DNA of 64,000 bases from Kocuria palustris (GCF_016907795.1 NZ_JAFBCR010000001.1:2728001-2792000), one strand, 5' to 3'. Shown: positions 41,830-51,293, counted from the first letter of the stretch. The notes: generated by a model from the letters alone, not told the origin. Numbers and translations: made by a program.

Positions 41830-42017
41830 GCCCGACCCCGATTCCGGGGCTTCGACGGGCACGACAGCACTGACCATCCACATATAGTAGCTCGCCTCCG
41901 TTCGGATGGCTAGATGTCGACGAGACTCATATAAAGTCCCCGCGTAGCAGGGCCCGTGCCTCACAGGGTTTCCCCGCGAAATCTTCCGCCCTTCAGGTGG
42001 CACGGCGACGATGGGGT

Positions 42018-43337
42018 ATGACTGACTGGGACGTGTCGATGACGACCCGCATCGAAGTGACCAAGAAGTACGCCACGGCGTATGTGAGGGCTTCGAAGAA
42101 GCAGAAGGGCGCGATCCTGGACACCGTTGTCGGGATCACCGGCTGGGACAGGGACCACGCCCGCCAGCAGCTGCGTCGCCGGGCCGCCCAGCCGCCCGGG
42201 CGGCCCATCGCCACGGTGGCGGTGCTGGACCGGCGCAAGTCGAAGCCCCGCAGGTACTCCTACGACGCCGTGGTGGTGCTGCAGCGGATCTGGGCGGCCT
42301 CCGGCGGGTTGTGCGGGAAGTACCTGGCCGCCTCGATGGGTGAGTGGATCGAGGCGATGGAACGCCACGGGGCCCTGCTGGACGGCGAAGACCGGTACTG
42401 CCCGTCGGTGCGGGCCGAGCTGCTGGCCATGTCGGCGGCCACCATCGACCGGTACCTGGCCCCGACCCGGGCCAAGGACCCGCTGCACGGCAAGTCCGCC
42501 ACCAAGCCGGGCTCCTTGTTGCGCACCTCGATCACCATCCGCAAGGCCGGTGACGAGGTCGAGGCCGAGCCCGGATTCTTCGAGGTCGACACCGTCGCGC
42601 ACTGCGGCCCGACGCTGACCGGAGAGTTCGCCCGTTCCGTGAACCTGACCGATGTGCGCATCGGCTGGGTGTTCACCCGCGCGATCCGCAACAACGCCCG
42701 CGTGCACATCCTCGCCACGCTCCAGGCCGGCCTCGAGGCGATCCCGTACCTGGTCAGCGGCCTGGACTTCGACAACGGATCCGAGTTCATCAACCACGAC
42801 GTGGTCAACTGGGCCGCCGACCAGGACATCTTCTTCACCCGCAGCCGGCCCTACAAGAAGAACGACCAGGCCACCATCGAGTCCAAGAACGGACACCTGG
42901 TGCGCCGCTACGGGTTCCACTACCGCTACGACACCGGCGAAGAGCTGGCCCTGCTGAACCGGCTCTGGCCCCTGGTCAACGACCGGCTGAACTTCCTCAC
43001 CCCCACGAAGAAGCCCACCGGCTGGAGCACCGACGCCGTCGGCCGGCGTAAACGTCTCTACGACACCCCGCAGACCCCATACCGGCGGTTGCTGGCCTCC
43101 GGGATCCTCAGCAACGCCCAGCAGACCGAACTGAAAGCACACCACGACAGGCTGGACCCGATGGCCATCGCCACCGAGATCGACCGGATCCAGCAACAAC
43201 TGATCCGCCTGGCCGCGGAGAGGACCCGGCAACTCGAACGCGAGGCCCAGGCCTCCACCGCCCCGCCCAACCCTGCCGGCATCAAACTCCACCACCACCG
43301 ACGCCAGCCGGGGTTCCGCGTAATTCCGTGTTTCTAG
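42018..43337 (+). CDS. DDE integrase-type transposase of the outer insertion sequence
   Basis: About 439 residues from ATG 42018. Helix-turn-helix N-terminus (GWDRDHARQQLRRRA), then an rve catalytic core with the triad in FFEVDTVAHCG, GLDFDNGSEFINHD and QATIESKNGHLVRRYG. IS481/ISNCY-like. The last nine residues, PGFRVIPCF, come from the end of the inserted IS1634; removing that element restores CAG GCC AGC TAG, so the original C-terminus was only two residues (Ala-Ser) beyond the shared Gln. Probably still functional. Confidence 0.88.
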   Translation: MTDWDVSMTTRIEVTKKYATAYVRASKKQKGAILDTVVGITGWDRDHARQQLRRRAAQPPGRPIATVAVLDRRKSKPRRYSYDAVVVLQRIWAASGGLCGKYLAASMGEWIEAMERHGALLDGEDRYCPSVRAELLAMSAATIDRYLAPTRAKDPLHGKSATKPGSLLRTSITIRKAGDEVEAEPGFFEVDTVAHCGPTLTGEFARSVNLTDVRIGWVFTRAIRNNARVHILATLQAGLEAIPYLVSGLDFDNGSEFINHDVVNWAADQDIFFTRSRPYKKNDQATIESKNGHLVRRYGFHYRYDTGEELALLNRLWPLVNDRLNFLTPTKKPTGWSTDAVGRRKRLYDTPQTPYRRLLASGILSNAQQTELKAHHDRLDPMAIATEIDRIQQQLIRLAAERTRQLEREAQASTAPPNPAGIKLHHHRRQPGFRVIPCF

Positions 43338-45339
43338 CCCCGATGTGAGTGCAAGATCCGCGAGAATCCGGGGAACTGCTCTCGCGACGCCCCGAGTTAC
43401 ATAGATACACGCTTCCGTGATCGTGATTCACATGGGCGGCTATGTGTGGTAGTTGTCATAGGTGTGTACATCAGGACGGTGAAGCGGCGGACGAGGACCA
43501 GCGAGGTCTCCTACGTTCAGCTGGCCCACAACGAGTGGGATGCCGCGAAGAAGCGGTCGACGCCGAAGGTGGTGCATTCCTTCGGCCGTGCCGACGAGGT
43601 CGACGAAGCAGGACTGCGCCGGTTGGTCGCCTCGCTGCAGCGCTACCTCGGCGACACCGACGACACCGGCACGAACGGCGCCTCGATGCCCGAACCTGTC
43701 GACTCCCGCCCCGCCGGCGGGGCGTTCCTCCTCGACGGGGTGTGGAAACAGCTCGGGCTCGATCGGGTGATCACCGGGGCCGGGCAGAAGGCTCGGGGCC
43801 GGAAGCGGGACCTGGACGCCACCGAACGGATCCTGTTCGCGCTGGTGGCCAACCGGGCGCTGGCTCCGTCGTCGAAGCTGGCAGCGGCTGACTGGATGAA
43901 CCACGATGTGGCGATCCCCGGCTTGACCGACACCGTCGGGGCCGTGGATGAGGACGCCTGCTACCGGGTCATGGACTGGCTCACCGACACCGGCGAAAGC
44001 CTGGAGCGGGCAGTCTACGAGCAGGTCGCCGACCTGTTGAACCTGGAGGTCGATCTGCTGTTCTTCGACACCACCTCCACCTACTTCGAAACCGAGGACG
44101 CCGATCAGCCCGTCTGGCGCGACGAGACCGGCCACCCGATCGCCGATACCAGCACCGGCGACGTCTCCCAGGGTGCTGGACCGGCGGGGGCGGTCCAGCA
44201 GACGCCGTTTCGGACGTATGGGAAGTCCAAGGACCACCGCGGCGATCTCCCGCAGGTCGTCATCGGCCTGGCCGTCACCCGCGACGCGATCCCGGTGCGG
44301 GTGTGGTGCTGGCCGGGCAACACCGCCGACTCCGCGCTCATCTGCCAAGTCAGGACCGATATGCGCGACTGGAGTCTCTCGCGCATCATCTACACCGCTG
44401 ATCGCGGCTTCACCTCGAAGGCCAACCGGCGGGAGCTGATGCGCGGCGGGGACGGCTACATCCTCGGGGAGAAACTCCGATCCAACTCCGCCGAAGCGGC
44501 CGCGGCCCTGTCTCGTCCGGGCAAGTACCGGACCGTGAAGGACAACCTGAAGGTCAAGGAAGTCACCATCGACCGGACCACCGGGACTGCGGACCGGTTC
44601 ATCGTCTGCTTCAACCCCGAACAAGCCCACCGCGACGCCCACACCCGTCAGGCTCTCGTGGCCCGGCTCGAAGAGATGATCGCAGGATCCGATACCCTCA
44701 CGGCTGGCAAGCGGGGTGAGCTGAAGGGCAAGATCTCGACCATGCCGGGCCTGAACCGGTTCCTCCGGTCGACGAAGACCGGGCTGCTGCGCATCGACAA
44801 GGACACGATCAAGCAGGAGACCAACCTCGACGGGAAGTACCTGCTGCGCACCTCCGATCCGCATATGAGCGCTGAAGACGTCGCGCTGGGCTACAAGCAG
44901 CTCCTCGAAGTCGAACGCGGATGGAAGGACATGAAGTCCACCCTCGACCTCAGGCCGGTCTATCACCGGCTCGAGTACCGCATCCGCGCCCACGTGTCTC
45001 TGTGCTGGCTGGCTCTGCTGCTCATCCGCATCATCGAGAACACCACCGACCAGACCTGGAACGACGTCCGCCGACAGGTTCAGCGGCTCCACCAGGTCAC
45101 CCTCGAAGGCGATGAGGGCACGATCACCACCATCACCCGGCCCACGCAAGCCCAGACCGCACTCTTCACCCAGCAGGGCCTGCCCACCCCGAAGCAGGTC
45201 CAGGGGCTCACGCCCACGCGCATCTGATTCCTGCACCGCCAGCCATAGATACACGCCATGCACGCGCCCCGGCGTGCGTTTCCGCTGATCAAAGCCCAAA
45301 TCCAAGTGTCTAGACCCAATCAATTACGCGGAACCCCGG
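43306..45339 (+). mobile_element. IS1634-family insertion sequence
   Basis: 18-bp perfect terminal inverted repeats CCGGGGTTCCGCGTAATT at 43306 and its complement ending 45339, flanked by the 5-base target duplication GCCAG (43301-43305, 45340-45344). 2034 bases, nested in the end of the outer element's transposase gene. Confidence 0.88.
43464..45227 (+). CDS. IS1634-family transposase
   Basis: About 587 residues of the IS4-related IS1634 group. Typical start VYIRTVKRRTRTSEVSYVQL, then LLFFDTTSTYFE with the first Asp, IIYTADRGFTSKANRREL with the second, and the Y-R-E-like region VERGWKDMKSTLDLRPVYH for the catalytic Glu. Length is normal and there is no frameshift, so it may be active. GTG 43464 is the likely start; the frame is open to 43446. 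Confidence 0.92.
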   Translation: MYIRTVKRRTRTSEVSYVQLAHNEWDAAKKRSTPKVVHSFGRADEVDEAGLRRLVASLQRYLGDTDDTGTNGASMPEPVDSRPAGGAFLLDGVWKQLGLDRVITGAGQKARGRKRDLDATERILFALVANRALAPSSKLAAADWMNHDVAIPGLTDTVGAVDEDACYRVMDWLTDTGESLERAVYEQVADLLNLEVDLLFFDTTSTYFETEDADQPVWRDETGHPIADTSTGDVSQGAGPAGAVQQTPFRTYGKSKDHRGDLPQVVIGLAVTRDAIPVRVWCWPGNTADSALICQVRTDMRDWSLSRIIYTADRGFTSKANRRELMRGGDGYILGEKLRSNSAEAAAALSRPGKYRTVKDNLKVKEVTIDRTTGTADRFIVCFNPEQAHRDAHTRQALVARLEEMIAGSDTLTAGKRGELKGKISTMPGLNRFLRSTKTGLLRIDKDTIKQETNLDGKYLLRTSDPHMSAEDVALGYKQLLEVERGWKDMKSTLDLRPVYHRLEYRIRAHVSLCWLALLLIRIIENTTDQTWNDVRRQVQRLHQVTLEGDEGTITTITRPTQAQTALFTQQGLPTPKQVQGLTPTRI

Positions 45340-45471
45340 GCCAGGCCAGCTAGATTTCCCGGGGACTTTTACCTGAGGCACGGCCCACCGTTCCCGGGGA
45401 ATTGACTATGAGGCACCACGGATGTTGGGGTTGACTTTTTTGCTCCGACATGCTTTACGTACCTGTCAGGT

Positions 45472-45675
45472 ATGAGTAGCATCCCGACACCCCAGACCCA
45501 GACCCAGACCACCGACCACGACGACGACCTCGGCCACGTCTCGCCCCACACGCAGCCGGAGACGGAGCGCGAACGCATCCGTGCTGCCGCGCGTGAGGCC
45601 GCTGCGCAGTTCCCGCCGATGAGCGGCGAGCTGGTCACTCTGGTGCGGAACACCCTGCGTGGTCGCACCCGGTGA
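45472..45675 (+). CDS. Small hypothetical protein facing the integrase
   Basis: 67 residues, MSSIPTPQTQTQTTDHDDDL onward, ending ALVRNTL-like TLVRNTLRGRTR after ERERIRAAAREAAAQFPPMS. Short proteins with this C-terminal pattern are frequent in actinobacterial integrative elements; function unknown. Converges on the serine recombinase gene, 16 bases apart. Confidence 0.6.
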   Translation: MSSIPTPQTQTQTTDHDDDLGHVSPHTQPETERERIRAAAREAAAQFPPMSGELVTLVRNTLRGRTR

Positions 45676-45691
45676 CCAGCCCGCCACCGGC

Positions 45692-47242
45692 TCACCGGGT
45701 GCGGGGCTCCATGAGTACCCGGCCCGGTTCGAAGGCGTTCTGACCGCGGTTGCGCGTCTGCTGGATACGGATGTCGAATCCGGCCTTGATGATCGCTCGC
45801 TGCTCTGCCAGCGACAGCTCGCCCCAGGCCGCCCGCAGATCCGGGGCTGTGACCAGAGCCTTCACACGGGCATCGGTGATCGGCGGGATCAGCTCCCGCT
45901 CAGCTGCCGCGATCTGCGGACGCAGGGACTGCTCGACCTTCGTCAGCGTGTCCAGGTTCAACTGCCCGGCCGTGTACTGGGCGATCGCCTCGTCCAGACG
46001 GGTCTGCAACGCTGCCCGGCGTTCCTGCGCGGCATCGGCCTTCGTGATCCACTCGCCCCCGTCGTCACCGGTGAGCCGGGCGAGGTTCTCCGGCTGTTCG
46101 AACCAGGTCAGCACCGCCTCCTCGACGTAGTCGTCCAGTCCCTGCTGGGCGATGGTGATCTTGTAGCAGCCACGGAACGCGCAGTAGTACTTCACCGCAT
46201 CCGCCTGATGCTTGCGCCTCAGGACGGCACGCTTCAAGGGGCGTCCGCAGTAGTGGCACTTGGCGATGTGGGTGATCAGAGTCTTCGCCTGCGTACCGCC
46301 GCCCTTGACCCTGCGGCCGGGATCGGCGAACAGGCGCTGGAGCCGTTGGAACGTCTCCCAGTCGATCAGCGGCTCCCACTGCGCATCACCGATGACCTCA
46401 CCCTGATAGACCCGCTTGCCCGCAATGGTCGGGTTCTCCAGCACCTGGCGGACTGTGTTCGCCTCCCACCCACGTGGAGCCTCGGTCCAGGACTTCATCG
46501 GGGTCGGCTCCTCGGCATCCTGGAGCCGCATCGCCACCGAGTGCAGCGACTTGCCTGCCAGCACGTCCCGGGCCGCATCCCGCACGATTTGACCCTTGTG
46601 CGGGTCGGGCTCCTGCCGCAGCAGCACCCCGGTGAGCTGGTCATAGATCCGTCGGTACCCATAGGGAAGGCGCCCGTGGGGGCGTCCGCGCTCGGCGTTG
46701 AGCTTCACGGTGCGCAGTTGCCGCTCGCGCATCGTATCCGCGTCAGCTTCGGCCCGTAAGAACTCCCACCCCATCGCGAACGAATCATCCGATCGGGTGA
46801 AGTCGTACACGCGGCCGTGGGTGAGGTAGAGGACGTTCGCTCGGCGGCAGGCCTTGCGCAGCTGCACGTAGACCTCCAGGTCACGCGCGGCCCTGGAGGG
46901 CTCCCAGGTGACGAACCCGCCGTGCTTGCCTTCCTCGATCAGCGCCATCACCTCGTCGAAGCCCTCGCGGATCTTCTTCCGCCACTGGGAGGCAGACCGG
47001 TCGGAGTCACGCACGATCATGTCCGGGTACCAGCGCAAGGGCTCGCACCAGGACACGCAGTCGAGCAGCTGGTCGTTGATCGAGCGCATGAGCTTCTTGC
47101 GGTCCTGGGAAGCGCGCCCGTAGACGATGGCCGGCGTCCAGTCGTCGTCCGCGACCTCGCGCAGCCGCGCGATCGAGGCTTCCAACGAGGTTGAGAGTTC
47201 GGGGGCTTCGAGCATGGAGTCAGTAGTGGTGTTCATGGACAT
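45692..47242 (-). CDS. Large serine recombinase (element integrase)
   Basis: 516 residues. N-terminal resolvase domain with AIVYGRASQDRKKLMRSIND (candidate catalytic Ser in ASQ or SIND) and DSDRSASQWRKK, recombinase domain from HGRLPYGYRRIYD, zinc ribbon with CHYCGRPL and YYCAFRGC, then a coiled coil (ALQTRLDEAIAQYTAGQL). Its start lies 41 bases from the right attachment junction, the usual place for a phage- or ICE-type serine integrase acting on the adjacent att site. It most likely inserted the 23.4-kb element in the ISL3 gene. Confidence 0.93.
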   Translation of the reverse strand: MSMNTTTDSMLEAPELSTSLEASIARLREVADDDWTPAIVYGRASQDRKKLMRSINDQLLDCVSWCEPLRWYPDMIVRDSDRSASQWRKKIREGFDEVMALIEEGKHGGFVTWEPSRAARDLEVYVQLRKACRRANVLYLTHGRVYDFTRSDDSFAMGWEFLRAEADADTMRERQLRTVKLNAERGRPHGRLPYGYRRIYDQLTGVLLRQEPDPHKGQIVRDAARDVLAGKSLHSVAMRLQDAEEPTPMKSWTEAPRGWEANTVRQVLENPTIAGKRVYQGEVIGDAQWEPLIDWETFQRLQRLFADPGRRVKGGGTQAKTLITHIAKCHYCGRPLKRAVLRRKHQADAVKYYCAFRGCYKITIAQQGLDDYVEEAVLTWFEQPENLARLTGDDGGEWITKADAAQERRAALQTRLDEAIAQYTAGQLNLDTLTKVEQSLRPQIAAAERELIPPITDARVKALVTAPDLRAAWGELSLAEQRAIIKAGFDIRIQQTRNRGQNAFEPGRVLMEPRTR

Positions 47243-47259
47243 GAGGTACGCCTGCCTTC

Positions 47260-47287
47260 CCTACCCCCTACCTCCCGGCTCGACGAG
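47260..47287. other. Right attachment junction (attR)
   Basis: Element arm (reverse complement TCGAGCCGGGAGGTAGGGGG) ends at 47283; ISL3 sequence resumes with CGAGTCCAGCAGG. Core CGAG at 47284-47287 equals 23872-23875. Confidence 0.78.
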
Positions 47288-47781
47288 TCCAGCAGGAGAC
47301 CCTCGGCCACCGAGGCCGCAAGGGCGACCCTCTCTACGGGATCCGCCACCTCCTCCGCGCGGGGCGCGAACGCCTCTCGCCGCGCCAGCAGAACCGGCTG
47401 GCCAGCGCGTTCGCGGCCCACCCCGATCATGCCGCGGTCGAGGTCGCCTACCACTGCGCCCAAGACGTCCGCGAAGTGTTCCGCCAGCCCGCCCTTCCCC
47501 GGGGCCGACGCCTCGCCGAGCAGCTGATCAAGAAGCTGCCGTCCTGCCCGATCTCGGAGATCGCCAGGCTCGGGAAGACCCTACGGCGGTGGAGGACGGC
47601 GTTCTTGGCCTGCTTCGACACCGATGGGGCGAGCAACGGCGGGACCGAGGCCATCAACGGAATCATCGAGCTCGGCCGCCGCATCGCCCGCGGGTTCCGG
47701 AACTTCGAGCACTACCGCCTCCGCATGCTCCTCATCATCGGCGGCCTCGACGCCTCTCCCCACACTCAACTCTGAAGAGCC
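47284..47781 (+). pseudogene. ISL3-family transposase, right half
   Basis: Continues the transposase broken at 23875: RVQQETLGHRGRKGDPLYG, RERLSPRQQNRLASAF, then the C-terminal core DGASNGGTEAINGIIELGRR and FRNFEHYRLRMLLI with the catalytic Glu region, ending ASPHTQL. The inverted end CTGAAGAGCC closes the element at 47781. Compared with the copy ending at 52598 this half retains about 50 residues that the other lost. Confidence 0.88.
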
Positions 47782-48471
47782 CGAAAACCCTATGGGCCGG
47801 CTGCGCGACCTCGGTACGGAACAGCCGGCACGTTCCCACCGTCGTGGCCCATAGAGCATCCTTTGGATTCCAGAATCCGAGTGCGGTCGTCGCGCATATA
47901 GTGCGTGCAGCACAATCACTGCTCACGAACACCGAGGTCTGACGACGATTGGGGCCGTAGGCGCAGACTTTCTTCATGCCATGCGTGCCACGGCATCGCA
48001 CCGCACAAGGGTGATCGGACGAGGTCAGGCAGCCTTTGAGAGAGCACCGGAGCTGCTACCCGGAACCTCACGATGCGCGCAGAGCGCAAATCAAGTCTTT
48101 ACTGCTTTACATATGGCTGGCTACCGGCCATTTTTCACAAGAACGACGTCGCCGTCGGGGTTCCTTCTACGAGCATCCGAAATGAGCCTGAGCTTATGAG
48201 ACGTCAGTAGACCGGGGCCAGGTGAGGTGATGGGGCGATTCGGTACTGGGGTGTCTTAGCGGCACATGGGTGGGGTCTGGTCCCACAATTCGACGTCGCC
48301 GTAGTCCTTTCCCCGGGCTGTTCACTGCTCCGCTCCTGGGCGCCTGTCTAACGGGGGGCCACGGCAATGGGTGTCAGGACGGCGAGGACAAGCATCACGG
48401 AGGGTATGGCCCGCCGTCAGGCGCGGCCCGCGGTGACGCACGGCGGATGGGCCCCGCTTCGAGCGGACCGC
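47782..48471. other. Region without a recognisable gene
   Basis: About 690 bases between the ISL3 end and the LysR gene. Short frames on both strands lack codon bias. Base composition is lower in GC around 47850-48200, consistent with foreign DNA. No RNA gene or clear repeat seen. Confidence 0.5.
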
Positions 48472-49395
48472 TTAGATCGTCTGTGTCGTCCGGGGGAGTG
48501 TGGTGCTCAGGACGGTGAACTGGGCGGTTTCGACGAAGGCGCGCGCTGCCCAATCTTCGTTGTCCTGGCGCCAGGCCACGCTGACTGTGGAGGGAGACAG
48601 ATCGGCCACGGGGACGAAAGCCAGGCCGGGGCGACTGTAGAAACGTTGGGTGGAGGCTTGCGTGAAGGCGACGCCTTGGTGACTCAGGATGGCCTCGAAA
48701 CACTCGTCGACGGTGTTGACCTCGGAGCCGATGACCGGGGAGTGGTTGTGACGGGCGTCGGTGGCCAGCCAGAAGTCCCGCCACAGATCCGGGGCGTTGC
48801 GGGCGATGAAGGGTTCATCGAGGAGTTCTTCTACTCGGACCGAGGACCGGGTAGCCAGCTCGGAGGCCTCTGAGACCGCTAGAACCCGGGGCTCGGTGAA
48901 CAGGGTGGCCATCCGCAGATCTTTGAACTGCGGCAAGGGTGGGCGAACGAAGGCGACGTCGGCGCTGCCATCGGCCAACCCAGCGGTGGGATCGCCGAAG
49001 GGGTAGGAGCGCATTTCGACCTGGACCGCCGGGTTGCTGTGGCGATAGGCCTCCAAGACGGCCCGGGTGAGTTCGGCGGCAGCATTGGCCTGGAAACCTA
49101 CCACCAGTTTTCGGCCCGGTTCCCGGGCTGCCCGCCGGGTCAAGGAAGCGGCCGCCTCAGCGGCCGCCAGCAGGTCCCGGGCGTGGACCAGCAGGACCTC
49201 CCCGGCCGGGGTCAGGGTCACCCCGCGGCTGGTGCGGTTGAGCAAGGGGGTGTCGAGGGAGCGTTCGAGATTGCGGATCTGCACGCTCAGTGACGGCTGG
49301 GCGATGTGGAGCCGGGTGGCGGCGCGTCCGAAGTGCAACTCTTCAGCAACAGTGACGAAGTAGCGCAGAACGCGCAACTCGAAGGAGGGCTGCAT
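48472..49395 (-). CDS. LysR-type transcriptional regulator
   Basis: 307 residues: winged HTH RVLRYFVTVAEELHFGRAA...LHIAQPSLSVQIRNLE at residues 8-50, then a periplasmic-binding-like effector domain (KLVVGFQANAAAELT). It resembles aromatic-catabolism regulators (HTH with PSLSVQIRNLE). Divergent from the SCP2-like/hydrolase pair with a 150-base intergenic region (49396-49545), where it probably binds, so it is a likely regulator of those genes. Confidence 0.93.
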   Translation of the reverse strand: MQPSFELRVLRYFVTVAEELHFGRAATRLHIAQPSLSVQIRNLERSLDTPLLNRTSRGVTLTPAGEVLLVHARDLLAAAEAAASLTRRAAREPGRKLVVGFQANAAAELTRAVLEAYRHSNPAVQVEMRSYPFGDPTAGLADGSADVAFVRPPLPQFKDLRMATLFTEPRVLAVSEASELATRSSVRVEELLDEPFIARNAPDLWRDFWLATDARHNHSPVIGSEVNTVDECFEAILSHQGVAFTQASTQRFYSRPGLAFVPVADLSPSTVSVAWRQDNEDWAARAFVETAQFTVLSTTLPRTTQTI

Positions 49396-49545
49396 GACTC
49401 AACGGTAGTGACCGCCCCGTTGGCTGGCAATAGTTGTGGCCTATCGCCCCATCGAAGAGGAGTAATGGATTCGTGAGGCAGGTCACGCTCCAATCAAGGA
49501 GGCGAACGCCACGGACAGAGCACGTCAGGCGGGAAGGACCACAAC

Positions 49546-49953
49546 ATGACTACCACCACCTCCACCACCTCGACCCAGCAGTGGGTTGACGCCTTCACGG
49601 CGGCCAACGACCAGGACCCCGAGCTCCTGGCCCACGGGAAGTACTTCACCTGCTCCTACCTGCTGGACATGGACGAGCACTCCTTCGTAGTGCGAATGAA
49701 CGCGGGGAAGGTCGCTGAAATCAGCTTCGACCCCGGACCCCTCGACGCCCCGTACCAGTTCGCCATCCGCGCCAGTGCGGCCACCTGGCGAGAGTTCGGC
49801 ACCGAGATGCCCGCCCCGATGTTCCACGGCATCTGGTCGGCATCCTTCCAGCGCGACATGGCCCTGGAGGGCGACGTGCTGGTGCTGATGCAGAACCTGC
49901 GCTGCCTCACACGCCAGATCGAACTGCTGCGCACCGTCGGCGTCCCCGTCTGA
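49546..49953 (+). CDS. SCP2-like small protein
   Basis: 135 residues beginning with a Thr/Ser-rich leader, MTTTTSTTSTQQWVDAF. The body (GKYFTCSYLLDMDEHSFVVRM, KVAEISFDPGPLD, ALEGDVLVLMQNL) has the pattern of sterol-carrier-protein-2 folds that hold hydrophobic ligands. First gene of a two-gene operon with the hydrolase 24 bases downstream. Exact role unknown. Confidence 0.6.
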   Translation: MTTTTSTTSTQQWVDAFTAANDQDPELLAHGKYFTCSYLLDMDEHSFVVRMNAGKVAEISFDPGPLDAPYQFAIRASAATWREFGTEMPAPMFHGIWSASFQRDMALEGDVLVLMQNLRCLTRQIELLRTVGVPV

Positions 49954-49977
49954 ACCGCCTGAACAAGGAGAACTCTC

Positions 49978-50844
49978 ATGGCTCGCATCTCACCTGTCAC
50001 CGGCCACTACGTCACCGTCGACGTCGACGGACTGGAGTACAAGGTCTTCTACCTCGAAAACGGCACCGGCCAGCCGTTGGTCTGCCAGCACACCGCCGGC
50101 TGCCACAACCACCAGTGGCGGGACCTGCTCGAGGACGAGGAGATCACCGCCAACTACCGGGTCATCGCCTACGACCTGCCCCGCCACGGGAAGTCCGACC
50201 CGCCGGAGAACACCGCCTGGTGGACCGAGGAGTACAAGCTCACCGCCGACCACTTCGCCAACTTCATCATCGCCTTGTGCGATGCCCTGGAGCTGGAGAG
50301 CCCGATCTTCATGGGCTCCTCCTTCGGCGGCAATATCGCCCTGCAGCTGGCCTACCGGCGCCCGGACCGCTTCGATGCGGTCATCCCGGTCGAGGGTGCG
50401 GACTACTCCCCGGGCTTCTACCTGGACTGGTGGCAGCACCCGCACGCCAACGCCGCCCAGGTCTGCGCCTCCGGTACCTGGGACCTGATGGCCCCGCAGT
50501 CCCCGGATGCCGACCGGTGGAAGACCTGGTTCTACTACACCCAGGGCTCGGAGTCCTTCAAGGGGGATTTGCACTACTACTCGGTCGACCATGACTTGCG
50601 CGGCAAGCTGGGAGAGATCGACACCGATCAGTGCGCGGTGGTGCTGATGACCGGGGAGTATGACTACCTCACCACTCCCGAAGACGGTGAGCGGACGGCC
50701 TCGCAGATCCGCAACGCGGAGTTCATCGAGATGAAGGAGATCGGCCACTTCCCGATGAGCGAGAACTACCCCGTGTTCGGCAGCTACCTCAAGCGCGCCC
50801 TGGAGATCGTCAAGACCAAGAAGAGCGCCTCGGTCAGCTCCTGA
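49978..50844 (+). CDS. Alpha/beta hydrolase
   Basis: 288 residues. Oxyanion strand PLVCQHTAGCHNHQW, nucleophile elbow FMGSSFGGNIAL (Ser about residue 118), acid LMTGEYDYLTTPED and catalytic His in EIGHFPMSENYP: a complete triad. Substrate unknown; the LysR-regulated two-gene setting suggests degradation of an organic compound. AAGGAG lies seven bases before ATG 49978. Confidence 0.85.
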   Translation: MARISPVTGHYVTVDVDGLEYKVFYLENGTGQPLVCQHTAGCHNHQWRDLLEDEEITANYRVIAYDLPRHGKSDPPENTAWWTEEYKLTADHFANFIIALCDALELESPIFMGSSFGGNIALQLAYRRPDRFDAVIPVEGADYSPGFYLDWWQHPHANAAQVCASGTWDLMAPQSPDADRWKTWFYYTQGSESFKGDLHYYSVDHDLRGKLGEIDTDQCAVVLMTGEYDYLTTPEDGERTASQIRNAEFIEMKEIGHFPMSENYPVFGSYLKRALEIVKTKKSASVSS

Positions 50845-50924
50845 CCCCGGCCTGCCACCGTCTTCCTACCCGGAAATTACCTCCCCATGGAGAAGATCAG
50901 GTGTCTCCGGGGGAGAGAACGCCT

Positions 50925-50965
50925 CGTGGGCGCCTCACCCGCTATGAGTGGGTGAGGCGCCCACG
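50925..50965 (+). terminator. Hairpin terminator after the hydrolase operon
   Basis: CGTGGGCGCCTCACCC (50925-50940) pairs with GGGTGAGGCGCCCACG (50950-50965) around a nine-base loop. 80 bases after the hydrolase stop. Bases 50966-51149 hold no recognisable gene. Confidence 0.8.
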
Positions 50966-51149
50966 ATGCGTTCCGGGAAGCACATGATCAAGAAGCGCCC
51001 TGAGATGCGCGTTCACCATCCTCCGCGGACCTGAGCCCGCACCACCGGAGGCATTCCGGGGGCTCCCGGGACTCTTCAGGCGTCGGTCCCCACGGCTTTA
51101 CATATGGAGGACTAGCTGCGAATTGTGCTGCGGCGAAGGGGCTTCATGC

Positions 51150-51293
51150 CTAGGGTCGTGGGGTTCCCGGGGTGGAGAGGTTCTTATCGAGGTAGTCGGC
51201 GGCGAGGTGGGCGATCTCCGGCCAGCCGTGGTCAATGGTCAGGGAATGGCCCCGGTTCCGGACCTCGATCAGAGCCGTGGGGTGGGGATTGCG
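51150..51293 (-). pseudogene. C-terminal fragment of another alpha/beta hydrolase
   Basis: On the minus strand the codons read PTALIEVRNRGHSLTIDHGW then EIAHLAADYLDKNL and stop (TAG at 51152-51150). RGHSLTID is the catalytic-His end of haloperoxidase-like alpha/beta hydrolases. The rest of the gene is absent beyond the ISL3 end at 51294. Confidence 0.65.

Larger units (their letters stand above)
41956..45381 (+). mobile_element. DDE insertion sequence (IS481/ISNCY-like), interrupted by IS1634
   Basis: Inverted ends GTGCCTCA...TCCCCGCGAAAT (41956) and the complement of GTGCCTCA...TCCCCGGGAAAT (ending 45381), flanked by a 5-base duplication GGCCC (41951-41955 and 45382-45386). Contains its transposase plus a complete second element. 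An extra copy of the right end lies at 45388-45416. Confidence 0.75.
23876..47283. mobile_element. 23.4-kb integrative, potentially mobilizable element inserted in an ISL3 transposase gene
   Basis: The two halves of one ISL3 transposase gene flank this region in the same orientation. Joining 23875 to 47288 restores the expected reading GTT CGC CGC CGA GTC CAG CAG, i.e. VRRRVQQETLGHRG. The four bases CGAG are present at both junctions, as expected for the crossover of a serine integrase. A large serine recombinase gene starts 41 bases inside the right end. The inner ends are similar inverted arms. Cargo includes two TPP-riboswitch operons, toxin-antitoxin modules, a MobF relaxase, a palindrome array and insertion sequences. 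Confidence 0.85.
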
